Made by a program: the position numbers and the translations under genes. Source: Gemmatimonadales bacterium (GTDB lineage Bacteria; Gemmatimonadota; Gemmatimonadetes; Gemmatimonadales; GWC2-71-9). From it: DNA of 6,472 nt. Positions 1-5,579 of the stretch are shown piece after piece (position 1 is the stretch's first letter; every line of letters begins with the position of its first letter). Under the pieces are notes generated by a model. The model had not been told where the DNA came from. It did not search any database and worked only from the letters and a program-made list of their open reading frames with translations. The stretch lies in contig JACCSZ010000275.1 of the NCBI GenBank assembly GCA_013812695.1, positions 1 to 6,472 of the forward strand, read 5' to 3'.

Positions 1-203
1 CCGTAGCGCCGGCGGCTCTTGGTGAACGCGGCCCGCACCGCGACCCGCACCCGCTCGTCCGCCGCGGCGCGGGCGGAGGGCGCGCCCTGCCGGCGGGCTT
101 GGGCGTCGTAGAACCGGCTGACGCTCACGTGGAGTGCCGCGCACATGAGGCGCACGGGGTAGCGGCCGCGGTGCACGGCGATCGCGGCGTACTTGTCGCT
201 CAT
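1..203 (-). CDS. IS3-family transposase OrfB, N-terminal part (cut by window edge)
   Basis: This is the N-terminal 67 codons of the catalytic half of an IS3-family transposase, which cuts and joins the ends of its own element. It reads MSDKYAAIAVHRGRYPVRLM and continues with a helix-turn-helix-like segment (CAALHVSVSRFYDAQARR), then ends at SRRRYG. The 'KYA.I..HRGR.PVRLMC..L.VS.S.FY' pattern followed by '.SR.RYG' is typical of the OrfB N-terminus upstream of the DDE integrase core. The DDE residues lie outside the window, so I cannot say whether the element is intact. The ATG overlaps the orfA stop as ATGA (203-200), which puts orfB in the -1 frame relative to orfA. In this family OrfA and OrfB are often also joined by -1 frameshifting. 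Confidence 0.88.
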   Translation of the reverse strand, partial: MSDKYAAIAVHRGRYPVRLMCAALHVSVSRFYDAQARRQGAPSARAAADERVRVAVRAAFTKSRRRY

Positions 204-517
204 CGCGACTCCCTCGCGAAGTACGCCGCCGCTGATTTTAGAAAGGCGTTCTCCTGCTGGAGCCGCGCGTTCTCATGCCGCAGCCGCCGGAGCTCCGCCT
301 CCTCACTAGGCAGCCGTCCCTGACCGGGGAACACCTTCGCGGGCGCGACGCCGGCCCGCGCGCCCACCTGGCGCCGCCAGGCGCGGAGCATGTCGGGCCG
401 GACGTCTAACTCGCGGCCGACCTGCGTGAGGCTCACACCCTGAGCCCGACGCTCCTCCAGCCGGCGGACTGCTTCGAGCTTGAACTCGGGACGCTGGTGT
501 CCGTCAAACCGGGTCAG
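200..517 (-). CDS. IS3-family transposase OrfA (HTH DNA-binding subunit), start codon doubtful
   Basis: OrfA binds the IS ends and regulates or fuses with OrfB. From codon 517 the reading runs (L/M)TRFDGHQRPEFKLEAVRR, then an HTH segment (about residues 29-48: SLTQVGRELDVRPDMLRAWR). A charged linker follows, and then a C-terminal leucine-zipper coiled coil ending LKSAAAYFARESR; this order is classic for the family. About 105 residues matches the usual length. No ATG, GTG or TTG lies between the in-frame TAG at 535-533 and GTG 436-434. The only full-length options are CTG codons at 523-521 or 517-515. The conserved 'DGHQR.EFKLEAV' block upstream of 436 shows that the GTG start, giving 78 aa, would remove half of the DNA-binding region. 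I therefore place the original start at 517. It may be a rare CTG start or a mutated ATG, so the copy could be weakly expressed or dead. Confidence 0.75.
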   Translation of the reverse strand: MTRFDGHQRPEFKLEAVRRLEERRAQGVSLTQVGRELDVRPDMLRAWRRQVGARAGVAPAKVFPGQGRLPSEEAELRRLRHENARLQQENAFLKSAAAYFARESR

Positions 518-572
518 GTCCAGATTGACTTGCTAAATCTCGGCCTCACGCGATCTGAGAGCGGGCCGTACA

Positions 573-999
573 CTGGCACCATCCCTTCTGGCTCACAGTA
601 CTTCATTCCGCGAGCACAACCATGTTGACGCCGCGTTGCGTGCCGCCCTGCGCGGCACAATACATCGGCGCCAGGTTCTTCAGCGCTCAGGCCAGGTCAA
701 GGGGCGTAGCACTCGCCGTGGTAATGGGCTGTTACTCGACCACAGGCCCTCCGAGTTCAGACACAGGGGCCTCAACGTCGTTGTCCGGCATCCCCGCTGA
801 CGCCGTAATAGTGATAACCCTCACCCGCCGCGCGGTCGCGTCGCCGCGAGCGGCGTGCCCTGCTGGTTGCACACTGCTTGACAGAGGCGATTCCGCATCC
901 TAGGATGGCTTGCTGGCCCAGCTCGCAAGAGGCGGCGGAGCGGTTGCCAGTGAGGTCGCCTCTCTCGCGCAGTCCTGACTCCCGAACCGGTCGTGCTCA
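573..999. other. Region without a convincing gene, between the IS and the lipoprotein gene
   Basis: An open frame of 93 codons exists at 622-903 (+), but its third-position G/C is visibly lower than in the neighbouring genes. It has no Shine-Dalgarno sequence and its end runs through the -35 box of the promoter at 878. I do not call it as a gene. A short internal stretch (around 718-770, VVMGCYSTTGPPSSDTG) looks faintly like a lipoprotein signal, so a decayed gene truncated by the IS is possible. The only well-supported element is the promoter at 878-906. Confidence 0.5.
878..906 (+). promoter_or_regulatory. Sigma-70-type promoter for the beta-helix lipoprotein gene
   Basis: A perfect -35 box TTGACA (878-883) is followed by exactly 17 bp and then TAGGAT (901-906), a 4/6 match to TATAAT that keeps the critical TA....T positions. 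The predicted transcription start is near 913, giving an approximately 87-nt leader before the ATG at 1000. This is the best promoter-like sequence I found in the window. Confidence 0.6.
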
Positions 1000-2505
1000 A
1001 TGAACTCGCCCGCCTGCCGGCCCCGGCTCGCTGCTGCGCCGTTCGCGGCCGCAGCACTGTTCACTTTCGTCGGCGCCTGCGGCGAGGAGCCAACCCGCCC
1101 GTCCGAGCCCCGCGCCGCCATTACAGCCGCCGGCACCGTGACGCTCCGGCCGGGCGCCAGCATTCAGGACTCGGTCACCAAATACGCCACCGGCACCACG
1201 TTCCTCCTCAAACCGGGTGTGTACCGTCTGCAGGCGGTCACGCCGAAGAGCGGGATGAGCTTCATCGGCGAGGCGGGCGCGGTGCTTTCGGGGGCGCGCC
1301 TGCTCACCAGTTTCAGCCGCCAGGGCAGTTACTGGGTTGCGAGCGGCCAGACCCAGCAGGGGGACCGGGTCGCCGAGATCCGGGCCAGCGGCAAGAAGAA
1401 CTGCAGGCCGGAGGCGCCGCGTTGCGCCTACCCCGAGGAGCTCTGGATCAACAACGCGAGACTTCGCCACGTGTCCAGTCTGAGTGCCGTCGCGTCGGGC
1501 TCGTGGTATTTCGATTACGGCGCGGACAAGATCTATTTCGCCCAGGACCCCACCGGCCGGACCGTCGAGACCAGCGTGACGCCGCAGGCGTTCAAGGGTG
1601 CCGCGGCAAGCGTCACCATCCGCGCCCTCATCATCGAGAAGTACGCCAACCCATTCACCTACGGCGCAATACTGGCCGGCGGCTCCGGGTGGTTGATCGA
1701 GAACAATCAGGTTCGCTACAATCACGGCATCGGCATCGAGACCGGCGATCTGACCACCGCGCGCGGCAATACCGTACTCCGTAACCTGCAGTTGGGCATG
1801 GGCGGGACCGGCAATGGAGCCCTCATTGACAACAACGAGGTGGCGTACACCAACAATCCCCAGATGATCGAATACGGGTGGTCGGCCGGGGGCACCAAGT
1901 GGCACGGCACCCAGAATCTCACGGTCAAGGGAAACTTCATCCACCACAACAAGGGTCCGGGCCTCTGGACCGACATCGACAACATCTACACGCTGTTCGA
2001 ATACAACCGGGTCGAGGACAACGCGCGCTTCGGGATCTATCACGAGATCAGCTACGACGCGATCATCCGCTACAACACCTCCGCGCGGAACGGCACCGAC
2101 TTTCCTCCCACTGACCTGGGCATCCGCGGCGGAGGGATCGCGATTCGGGGCAGCCGGAACGTGCAGGCGTACGGGAACACGCTCACGGACAATCGCTCCG
2201 GGTTCGATATCGCTCAGCCCCTGTTCAGAACCGGCAAGTTCGGAGTCTACGAGGTAAGGAATCTCGACGTGCACGACAATACAGTCAGGATTCCCAGGAA
2301 CCTCTCCGGCTTTACGGTGGCCAGCAATGACCCGTCGTTCTATACCAGTAAGAACAATCGCTTTCGCAACAACACCTATTATCTCGGGAGCCAGGCCCGG
2401 CCGTTCTTCTGGTATAAGTCATCGGCCTCCAAGCAGGATTCGCTGACCATTACCGAATGGAAGGCCGCGGGGCAGGACCAGACGGGCAAGTTCATTCGCC
2501 CGTAG
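1000..2505 (+). CDS. Exported lipoprotein with right-handed parallel beta-helix (pectate-lyase-like fold)
   Basis: The 501-residue product starts with a lipoprotein signal: R7/R9, a hydrophobic stretch at 11-24, and the lipobox VGA-C27. A short Gly/Glu/Pro linker follows. Mature residues about 45-100 (VTLRPGASIQDSV, FLLKPGVYRL, SFIGEAGAVLSGA) are the usual N-terminal cap of beta-helix proteins. Residues about 200-460 hold repeated coils with an asparagine ladder (N236, N257, N279, N312, N336, N359, N393, N427, N453), spaced mostly 21-34 residues. Each has the form N-x-[VIFTL]-x-x-N or close to it, as in PbH1 repeats. C135 and C142 could form a disulfide in the periplasm. Many such proteins bind or cleave acidic polysaccharides, but I cannot assign a catalytic site or substrate. 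No clear Shine-Dalgarno sequence precedes ATG 1000. The start is chosen because it gives a complete lipoprotein signal. Confidence 0.88.
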   Translation: MNSPACRPRLAAAPFAAAALFTFVGACGEEPTRPSEPRAAITAAGTVTLRPGASIQDSVTKYATGTTFLLKPGVYRLQAVTPKSGMSFIGEAGAVLSGARLLTSFSRQGSYWVASGQTQQGDRVAEIRASGKKNCRPEAPRCAYPEELWINNARLRHVSSLSAVASGSWYFDYGADKIYFAQDPTGRTVETSVTPQAFKGAAASVTIRALIIEKYANPFTYGAILAGGSGWLIENNQVRYNHGIGIETGDLTTARGNTVLRNLQLGMGGTGNGALIDNNEVAYTNNPQMIEYGWSAGGTKWHGTQNLTVKGNFIHHNKGPGLWTDIDNIYTLFEYNRVEDNARFGIYHEISYDAIIRYNTSARNGTDFPPTDLGIRGGGIAIRGSRNVQAYGNTLTDNRSGFDIAQPLFRTGKFGVYEVRNLDVHDNTVRIPRNLSGFTVASNDPSFYTSKNNRFRNNTYYLGSQARPFFWYKSSASKQDSLTITEWKAAGQDQTGKFIRP

Positions 2506-2613
2506 CCTGCCGCTTCAACGCCTGCCGCCTCAGCCGCCAGCAGCCGCACGAGTCCCTGCCGGAGCGTGCCCACCTTCGAACTGTCACCAATTGGTTCCCA
2601 CAACCACGGTCCT

Positions 2614-3159
2614 ATGAATCACTCCTCGATGAGTTCCAGCGGTGCCGGCGCCCCGCCGTCCCTTCTCCCTGTACGTGCGCAAGTCCTCACGCCCCTCGGC
2701 TGGCTGCAGGGCACCTTCAACGTCCCGCGTAATCAGAGTCTGATGGACTTCCTGAGCCCGGGGGTGCAGGTCCTGAAGTTCACGCGCGTGCGGCTGCCGC
2801 GGGGGACGGAGACCATCCCGTTCGTGGGGCTTCGGCGGGAGAGTGTACACCTGATCGAGCCGTCGATCGAGGAGGATCTGATCGAGACGCCGGGCAGCAT
2901 GGGGCGAACCACCCCCCGGAGCGTCGGCTGCCTCCTGCCGGCTGGCGAGGTGCGCGGAACCCTGGAAGTCCTCGTGAATGTCCGGGTCTCGGACTACCTC
3001 CGGCAGCAGGCGAATCTTCTCGTGCTCCGCAACTGCACCTTCACACCGGAGGGCGCAGCCAGCGGGTCGTCGGACGTGCGGCGCCTTCGGACGGTGCTCG
3101 TGAACCTGGCCGCGTCGGTGGGCGTGGCCGAGTGGGACGCGCCGGGCCCCAATGCGTGA
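2614..3159 (+). CDS. Uncharacterised small soluble protein with an internal duplication
   Basis: This 181-residue product has no signal peptide or membrane segment. Two copies of one unit are visible exactly 82 residues apart. L25-P27-G29-G33-T34-V37-D45-F46-L47 matches L107-P109-G111-G115-T116-V119-D127-Y128-L129, and each copy is followed by a hydrophobic strand (V53 L54; V137 L138). The first copy continues into a strand-rich segment (TIPFVGLRRESVHLIEP). The residues between the copies are polar. The pattern suggests a small beta-rich domain in tandem, resembling uncharacterised families such as DUF6812; that name is from memory and unverified. ATG 2614 is preferred. GTG 2566 would add 16 residues, but its GGAG lies only 1 nt upstream, and ATG 2629 is also possible. 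No strong ribosome binding site precedes any of them. The gene lies 108 nt after the lipoprotein gene and 44 nt before the membrane gene, so a shared transcript is plausible. Confidence 0.72.
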   Translation: MNHSSMSSSGAGAPPSLLPVRAQVLTPLGWLQGTFNVPRNQSLMDFLSPGVQVLKFTRVRLPRGTETIPFVGLRRESVHLIEPSIEEDLIETPGSMGRTTPRSVGCLLPAGEVRGTLEVLVNVRVSDYLRQQANLLVLRNCTFTPEGAASGSSDVRRLRTVLVNLAASVGVAEWDAPGPNA

Positions 3160-3203
3160 GTAATAATGTTCCCAGAGCAACCATTTCATCTGCGGAGCGA
3201 GTA

Positions 3204-3641
3204 ATGGCGAGGTCGGGCGTTGGTGCCGCAGGGATGCTGATGCGGATACTCGGCGCGCTCCTGCTCGTCTACGCCACCTTCAATCCCACCGGCCGCTCGT
3301 ATTTCCACTGGGTGCTGGCCCCGCTCATCGGCGTGGGCGAGCCGACGGGCGGTTCCACGGCGCTCAAGTTCCTGGTCGGGGTCGTGCTGGTCATCGGGTG
3401 GGTCGTCGTGCTGCAGGCCACCCGCCGCTCGATCGGACTGACGGGGGCGTTTCTCGCGCTCGCACTCTGCGCCGGGCTGATCTGGCTGCTGGTCGAACAA
3501 CATGTCGTGTCGCCGGCGGGATCGGCGGCCATCGCCCACATCGCGCTGGTCGCCATCGGACTGGTGCTCGGCGTGGGGATGAGCTGGTCGTTCCTTTCGC
3601 GCCGCCTCACCGGGCAGATCGACACCGACCAGGTCGGCTAG
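3204..3641 (+). CDS. Small four-helix inner-membrane protein (DUF6524-like)
   Basis: This 145-residue protein has four predicted membrane helices at about 11-26, 54-71, 78-97 and 108-128, separated by short charged loops (R74 R75; E98 Q99 H100; R133 R134). The motif YATFNPTGRSYFHWVL (residues 23-38), just after the first helix, resembles the 'T[YF]NP[ST]G.SY.HWV' signature of a widespread uncharacterised membrane family that I recall as DUF6524. The function is unknown. ATG 3204 is chosen over an upstream in-frame start at 3132 because GGAG sits at 3194-3197 with 6-nt spacing. The upstream extension also overlaps the previous gene and is not membrane-like. The stop TAG (3639-3641) lies inside an inverted repeat shared with the converging receiver gene. 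Confidence 0.8.
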   Translation: MARSGVGAAGMLMRILGALLLVYATFNPTGRSYFHWVLAPLIGVGEPTGGSTALKFLVGVVLVIGWVVVLQATRRSIGLTGAFLALALCAGLIWLLVEQHVVSPAGSAAIAHIALVAIGLVLGVGMSWSFLSRRLTGQIDTDQVG

Positions 3642-3656
3642 GCCGCCATCGCCTAG
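3638..3656. terminator. Inverted repeat holding both convergent stop codons; possible bidirectional terminator
   Basis: CTAGGC (3638-3643) and GCCTAG (3651-3656) are perfect inverted repeats around a 7-nt loop. The plus-strand stop TAG (3639-3641) and the minus-strand stop TAG (3655-3653) are each inside a stem, and the genes are separated by only 11 nt. There is no U-tract on either side and the stem is only 6 bp, so termination is a guess. The symmetry is directly visible. Confidence 0.35.
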
Positions 3657-4057
3657 TGCTGCGCCTTGGCCCCGTTCTCCGTCTTCATCGCGAGCAGATC
3701 GCCCACCGCGTCCCACATCGGGTCCAGCCACCCACGCACCACCAGGTCCCATGCGCCGCGCTGGCGGGCCGCGTGGCGCATCTCTACCGTGATGAACGTG
3801 GGGTGCGGCAGGATCGGGGTGTTCGGCGCATGCTCCCCGACGGCGCGAAGTGCCGACAGCGCGGAGACGTCGCGGAGCTTCGTATCGAGCAGGATCAGGT
3901 CGAACGCGCGCGTGCCGAGCAGGTCGAGACCGGCCGGAAGGTCGTGCGCTTCAGTCACGCGAACCCGGCCGCGACCTCGGAGCGCCACCAGCTCCTGCAC
4001 GAGCAGCCGGTCGGTTTCGTCGTCCTCGATGAGCAGTACGTGCACCGGCGGCAGCAT
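3653..4057 (-). CDS. Stand-alone response-regulator receiver, partly degenerate
   Basis: This 134-residue protein is a single CheY-like receiver with no output domain. The first strand and acidic pocket are VHVLLIEDDETDRLLV (E11 D12 D13). The phosphoacceptor is D58 in FDLILLD58. The usual positions in the second half are altered. The strand-4 segment reads PILPHPTF, with prolines at 84 and 86 where hydrophobic residues and then Ser/Thr are expected; T87 may stand in for the switch residue. The conserved Lys of the 'K-P/G' motif is Arg (VVR108G). The N-terminal half is thus intact and the C-terminal half divergent, so it may be phosphorylated but signal differently, or act without phosphorylation. 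ATG 4057 is used because upstream sequence is not receiver-like and the tiny ORF at 4060-4176 ends 2 nt before it. A histidine kinase partner is not in the window. Confidence 0.85.
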   Translation of the reverse strand: MLPPVHVLLIEDDETDRLLVQELVALRGRGRVRVTEAHDLPAGLDLLGTRAFDLILLDTKLRDVSALSALRAVGEHAPNTPILPHPTFITVEMRHAARQRGAWDLVVRGWLDPMWDAVGDLLAMKTENGAKAQH

Positions 4058-4059
4058 CG

Positions 4060-4176
4060 CTACCGCCCTGGCGTAGGGAACGAGGGGATGGGCGCGGGCG
4101 GGCGCGGCTCCGGCCCGGACGGGCCGGCCAGCGACAACGCGCCGAGTGTCAGGGTGAACAGACGGGACGAGGACAA
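4060..4176 (-). CDS. Possible 38-residue Pro-rich leader peptide or small exported peptide
   Basis: On the minus strand a consensus AGGAGG (4187-4182) lies 5 nt before TTG (4176-4174), which opens a 38-codon frame ending TAG at 4062-4060. Only 2 nt follow before the receiver ATG at 4057, so translational coupling is likely if it is translated. The peptide has one Arg (R5) and a hydrophobic stretch (LFTLTLGALSLAG, residues 6-18). The tail is proline-rich: 9 Pro in residues 19-36, including PRPPAPIP. This could be a short signal-like peptide or a leader whose proline codons slow ribosomes ahead of the receiver. Its ribosome binding site is clearly better than the one directly before ATG 4057. 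TTG is an infrequent start codon and nothing else proves translation. Confidence 0.4.
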   Translation of the reverse strand: MSSSRLFTLTLGALSLAGPSGPEPRPPAPIPSFPTPGR

Positions 4177-4181
4177 TCAGA

Positions 4182-4187
4182 CCTCCT
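4182..4187 (-). promoter_or_regulatory. Consensus Shine-Dalgarno AGGAGG before the 38-codon ORF
   Basis: AGGAGG on the minus strand is followed by 5 nt and a TTG codon. It is the strongest ribosome binding site I found in the window, and no annotated-size gene starts at the right distance from it. It is the main reason to take the tiny ORF seriously. Confidence 0.5.
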
Positions 4188-4401
4188 GAGCGGGAAGCAC
4201 CAGCGACACACGCGCTCGGGAAGGAAGACGCGTGCCAGCCAGCAGCCCCCGGCGGCTGATCTTCTGACACCTGATGTAAGGACGGCCTGAGGGTGAGCTT
4301 ACTCGGCAGCACCGTACATTCCCTGTTCACCGGCGACAGCGATTGCAGTCGACGTCCCGGCAGATTCGTGGCCCTCGGCTGTTGCCCGTGATCCACAACG
4401 A

Positions 4402-4447
4402 CCACGCGCCGACGGCCTCGCCCGTAGGCGGGACCGCCGGCGCGTGG
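4402..4447 (-). terminator. Long RNA hairpin with C(UACG)G tetraloop downstream of mreB
   Basis: The minus-strand RNA folds end to end: 21 pairing positions, of which 18 are Watson-Crick, 2 are G-U and 1 is a C-A mismatch. The loop is UACG closed by C-G, a member of the very stable UNCG tetraloop class. On the plus strand the two wobbles become A-C mismatches and the loop is CGUA, so the fold favours the minus transcript, the mreB strand. It starts 34 nt past the mreB stop. The sequence after it (UCGUUGUGG) is only weakly U-rich, so it may be a terminator, an mRNA 3'-end stabiliser or a repeat element. Confidence 0.55.
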
Positions 4448-4457
4448 GGCTGGAGTC

Positions 4458-4476
4458 CCCGGGGCCTGGCCCCGGG
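4458..4476 (-). repeat. Perfect G/C palindrome just after the mreB stop
   Basis: CCCGGGGCC and GGCCCCGGG flank a single central base, with the arm nearest mreB 5 nt past its stop codon. In RNA this would form a 7-8 bp all-G/C stem with a 3-5 nt loop. It precedes the longer hairpin at 4402-4447, so together they form a tandem structured 3' end for mreB. Confidence 0.5.
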
Positions 4477-4481
4477 AGAGA

Positions 4482-5579
4482 TCAGGTCGTGAGCACGCTG
4501 CCATACCGGGAGAAGTCGTCCAGGATGCGGCCCGTGCCGCGGACGACGGACGTGAGCGGATCGTCGTCCACGCGGACCGGCAGGCCGGTCTCCTCGATGA
4601 GGAGCAGGTCGATCCCGCGAATCAGGGAGCCGCCCCCGGTGAGCACGATCCCGCGCTCCAGGATGTCGCTCGCCAGCTCGGGTGGGGTCATCTCGAGTGC
4701 GCGCCGCACAGCGTTGACGATCCGGGAGATGGGCTCCTGGGTCGCGTCGCGCACGCCGGAGGAGTCGATCCGCACGGTCTTGGGCAGTCCGGAGACGAGA
4801 TCGCGGCCCTTGACGTCCATCTCGACCTCGGGATCGAGCGGAACCGCCGAGCCGAGCCGGATCTTGATCCGCTCCGCCGTCGGCTCGCCGATCAGCAGGC
4901 TGTAGTTCTTGCGCATGAACTGGACGATGGCCTGGTCCAGCTCGTCGCCGCCGGTCCGGATCGAGGCGTCGCACACGATGCCGCCGAGCGCGATGACGGC
5001 GATGTTGGTGGTGCCCCCGCCGATATCGATGACCATACTGCCGACCGGCGTGTCCACCGGCAGCCCGACACCGATCGCCGCGGCCATTGGCTCGGCGACC
5101 ATCAGCAGGCGCTTGACGCCTGCCGAGCGCGCAGAATCGCGAACGGCACGCCGCTCGACTTCGGTGATCCCCGAGGGGACGCAGACGATGACCGTCGGCT
5201 TCACTTTGAAGATCGTGCGGTCGATGATCAGCCGGAGAAAGTGCCGGAGCATCTTCTCCGCCACATCGAAGTTGGCGATCACCCCGTCCTTCATCGGACG
5301 GATGGCGATAATGCCGTCTGGCGTGCGGCCGAGCATTCGCTTCGCCTCGAGCCCGATACCCATGATGTTGCCGGTGGCCCGATCGACGGCGGCGACGGAC
5401 GGCTCGTTCAGCACTACGCCTTCGCCCTTTACGAGCACCAGCGTGTTCGCGGTGCCCAGATCGACCGCCAGCTCGGTCGCCGGGCGCCACAGGCGACGTG
5501 GTGGCAGCTTCCGGCGGCGGTCTCCGCCGCCCTCGAACTGGGGCTCCGCGGAGGCGTTCGCATCGATCGCTATGGTCAC
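4482..5579 (-). CDS. mreB: Rod-shape-determining protein MreB (bacterial actin)
   Basis: MreB forms ATP-dependent filaments under the inner membrane that guide the elongasome (RodA/PBP2) and set rod shape. The actin-family ATPase motifs are present in order: phosphate-1 VDLGTANTLV (residues 39-48), ITEVERRAV with the likely catalytic Glu E140, EPMAAAIG (163-170), phosphate-2 IDIGGGTTN (184-192), and adenosine motif VLTGGG (312-317). GTG 5579 gives 365 residues, with about 30 more before the first strand than a typical approximately 345-residue MreB. It is the most downstream usable start; AAGGA lies 11 nt before it. GTG 5633 would lengthen the tail by 18 unconserved residues. The extra N-terminal segment is basic in part (DRRRKLPPRRLWRP) and could bind membrane. 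The downstream neighbours are the hairpins and the receiver region, not mreC/mreD. Confidence 0.96.
   Translation of the reverse strand: MTIAIDANASAEPQFEGGGDRRRKLPPRRLWRPATELAVDLGTANTLVLVKGEGVVLNEPSVAAVDRATGNIMGIGLEAKRMLGRTPDGIIAIRPMKDGVIANFDVAEKMLRHFLRLIIDRTIFKVKPTVIVCVPSGITEVERRAVRDSARSAGVKRLLMVAEPMAAAIGVGLPVDTPVGSMVIDIGGGTTNIAVIALGGIVCDASIRTGGDELDQAIVQFMRKNYSLLIGEPTAERIKIRLGSAVPLDPEVEMDVKGRDLVSGLPKTVRIDSSGVRDATQEPISRIVNAVRRALEMTPPELASDILERGIVLTGGGSLIRGIDLLLIEETGLPVRVDDDPLTSVVRGTGRILDDFSRYGSVLTT

Larger units (their letters stand above)
1..572 (-). mobile_element. IS3-family insertion sequence, left (5') part; outer end near 572 is tentative
   Basis: orfA and overlapping orfB define an IS3-family element transcribed leftward and running off the window. 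Reading the minus strand, TGTACGGCCCGC begins at 572, about 55 nt before the orfA start. That is the usual distance from an IS3-type terminal repeat to orfA, and TGT...ACA-type tips are common in the family. The other terminal repeat is not in the window, so the exact boundary and the target duplication cannot be confirmed. Confidence 0.6.
4188..4481. other. Structured non-coding gap between mreB and the 38-codon ORF
   Basis: This stretch holds the two hairpins at 4402-4476 and a weaker one at 4240-4258 (8-bp stem with one mismatch, 3-nt loop). Long open frames cross it on both strands, but they are shadows of mreB and the receiver. I found no convincing -35/-10 pair on the minus strand for the receiver, which may depend on read-through or on a promoter of another sigma class. 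Confidence 0.45.

Noticed and set aside
640..658. Hairpin GTGCCGC-N5-GCGGCAC
   Set aside because: A 7-bp G/C stem is expected by chance a few times in a window this GC-rich. There is no U-tract and no gene end beside it.
842..855. Palindrome CGCCGCGAGCGGCG upstream of the promoter at 878
   Set aside because: It is short, its loop is too tight for a good RNA hairpin, and the sequence is common in GC-rich DNA. There is no evidence that it is an operator.
622..903. 93-codon plus-strand ORF with a weak lipoprotein-like stretch
   Set aside because: It has no ribosome site, its third-position G/C is lower than in neighbouring genes, its signal segment is poor, and its end overlaps a near-consensus promoter. 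It could be a decayed remnant but is not supportable as a gene.
997..2274. 425-codon minus-strand ORF opposite the lipoprotein gene
   Set aside because: It is a shadow of the beta-helix gene. Its translation is Arg/Gly/Val-rich with no domain pattern, while the plus frame has a signal peptide and clear repeats.
2505..2528. Two copies of GCCTGCCGC at a 15-bp period after the lipoprotein stop
   Set aside because: Only two short copies are present in GC-rich sequence, with no array and no flanking evidence of a function.
2586..2595. Palindrome ACCAATTGGT 18 nt before ATG 2614
   Set aside because: Ten-base palindromes occur several times by chance in 6.5 kb, and there is no second copy nearby.
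4327..5490. 387-codon minus-strand ORF in another frame over mreB
   Set aside because: Its translation is an Arg/Ala/Gly/His-rich low-complexity product of GC-rich DNA, and the mreB frame is unmistakable. It only looks long because stops are rare in this base composition.
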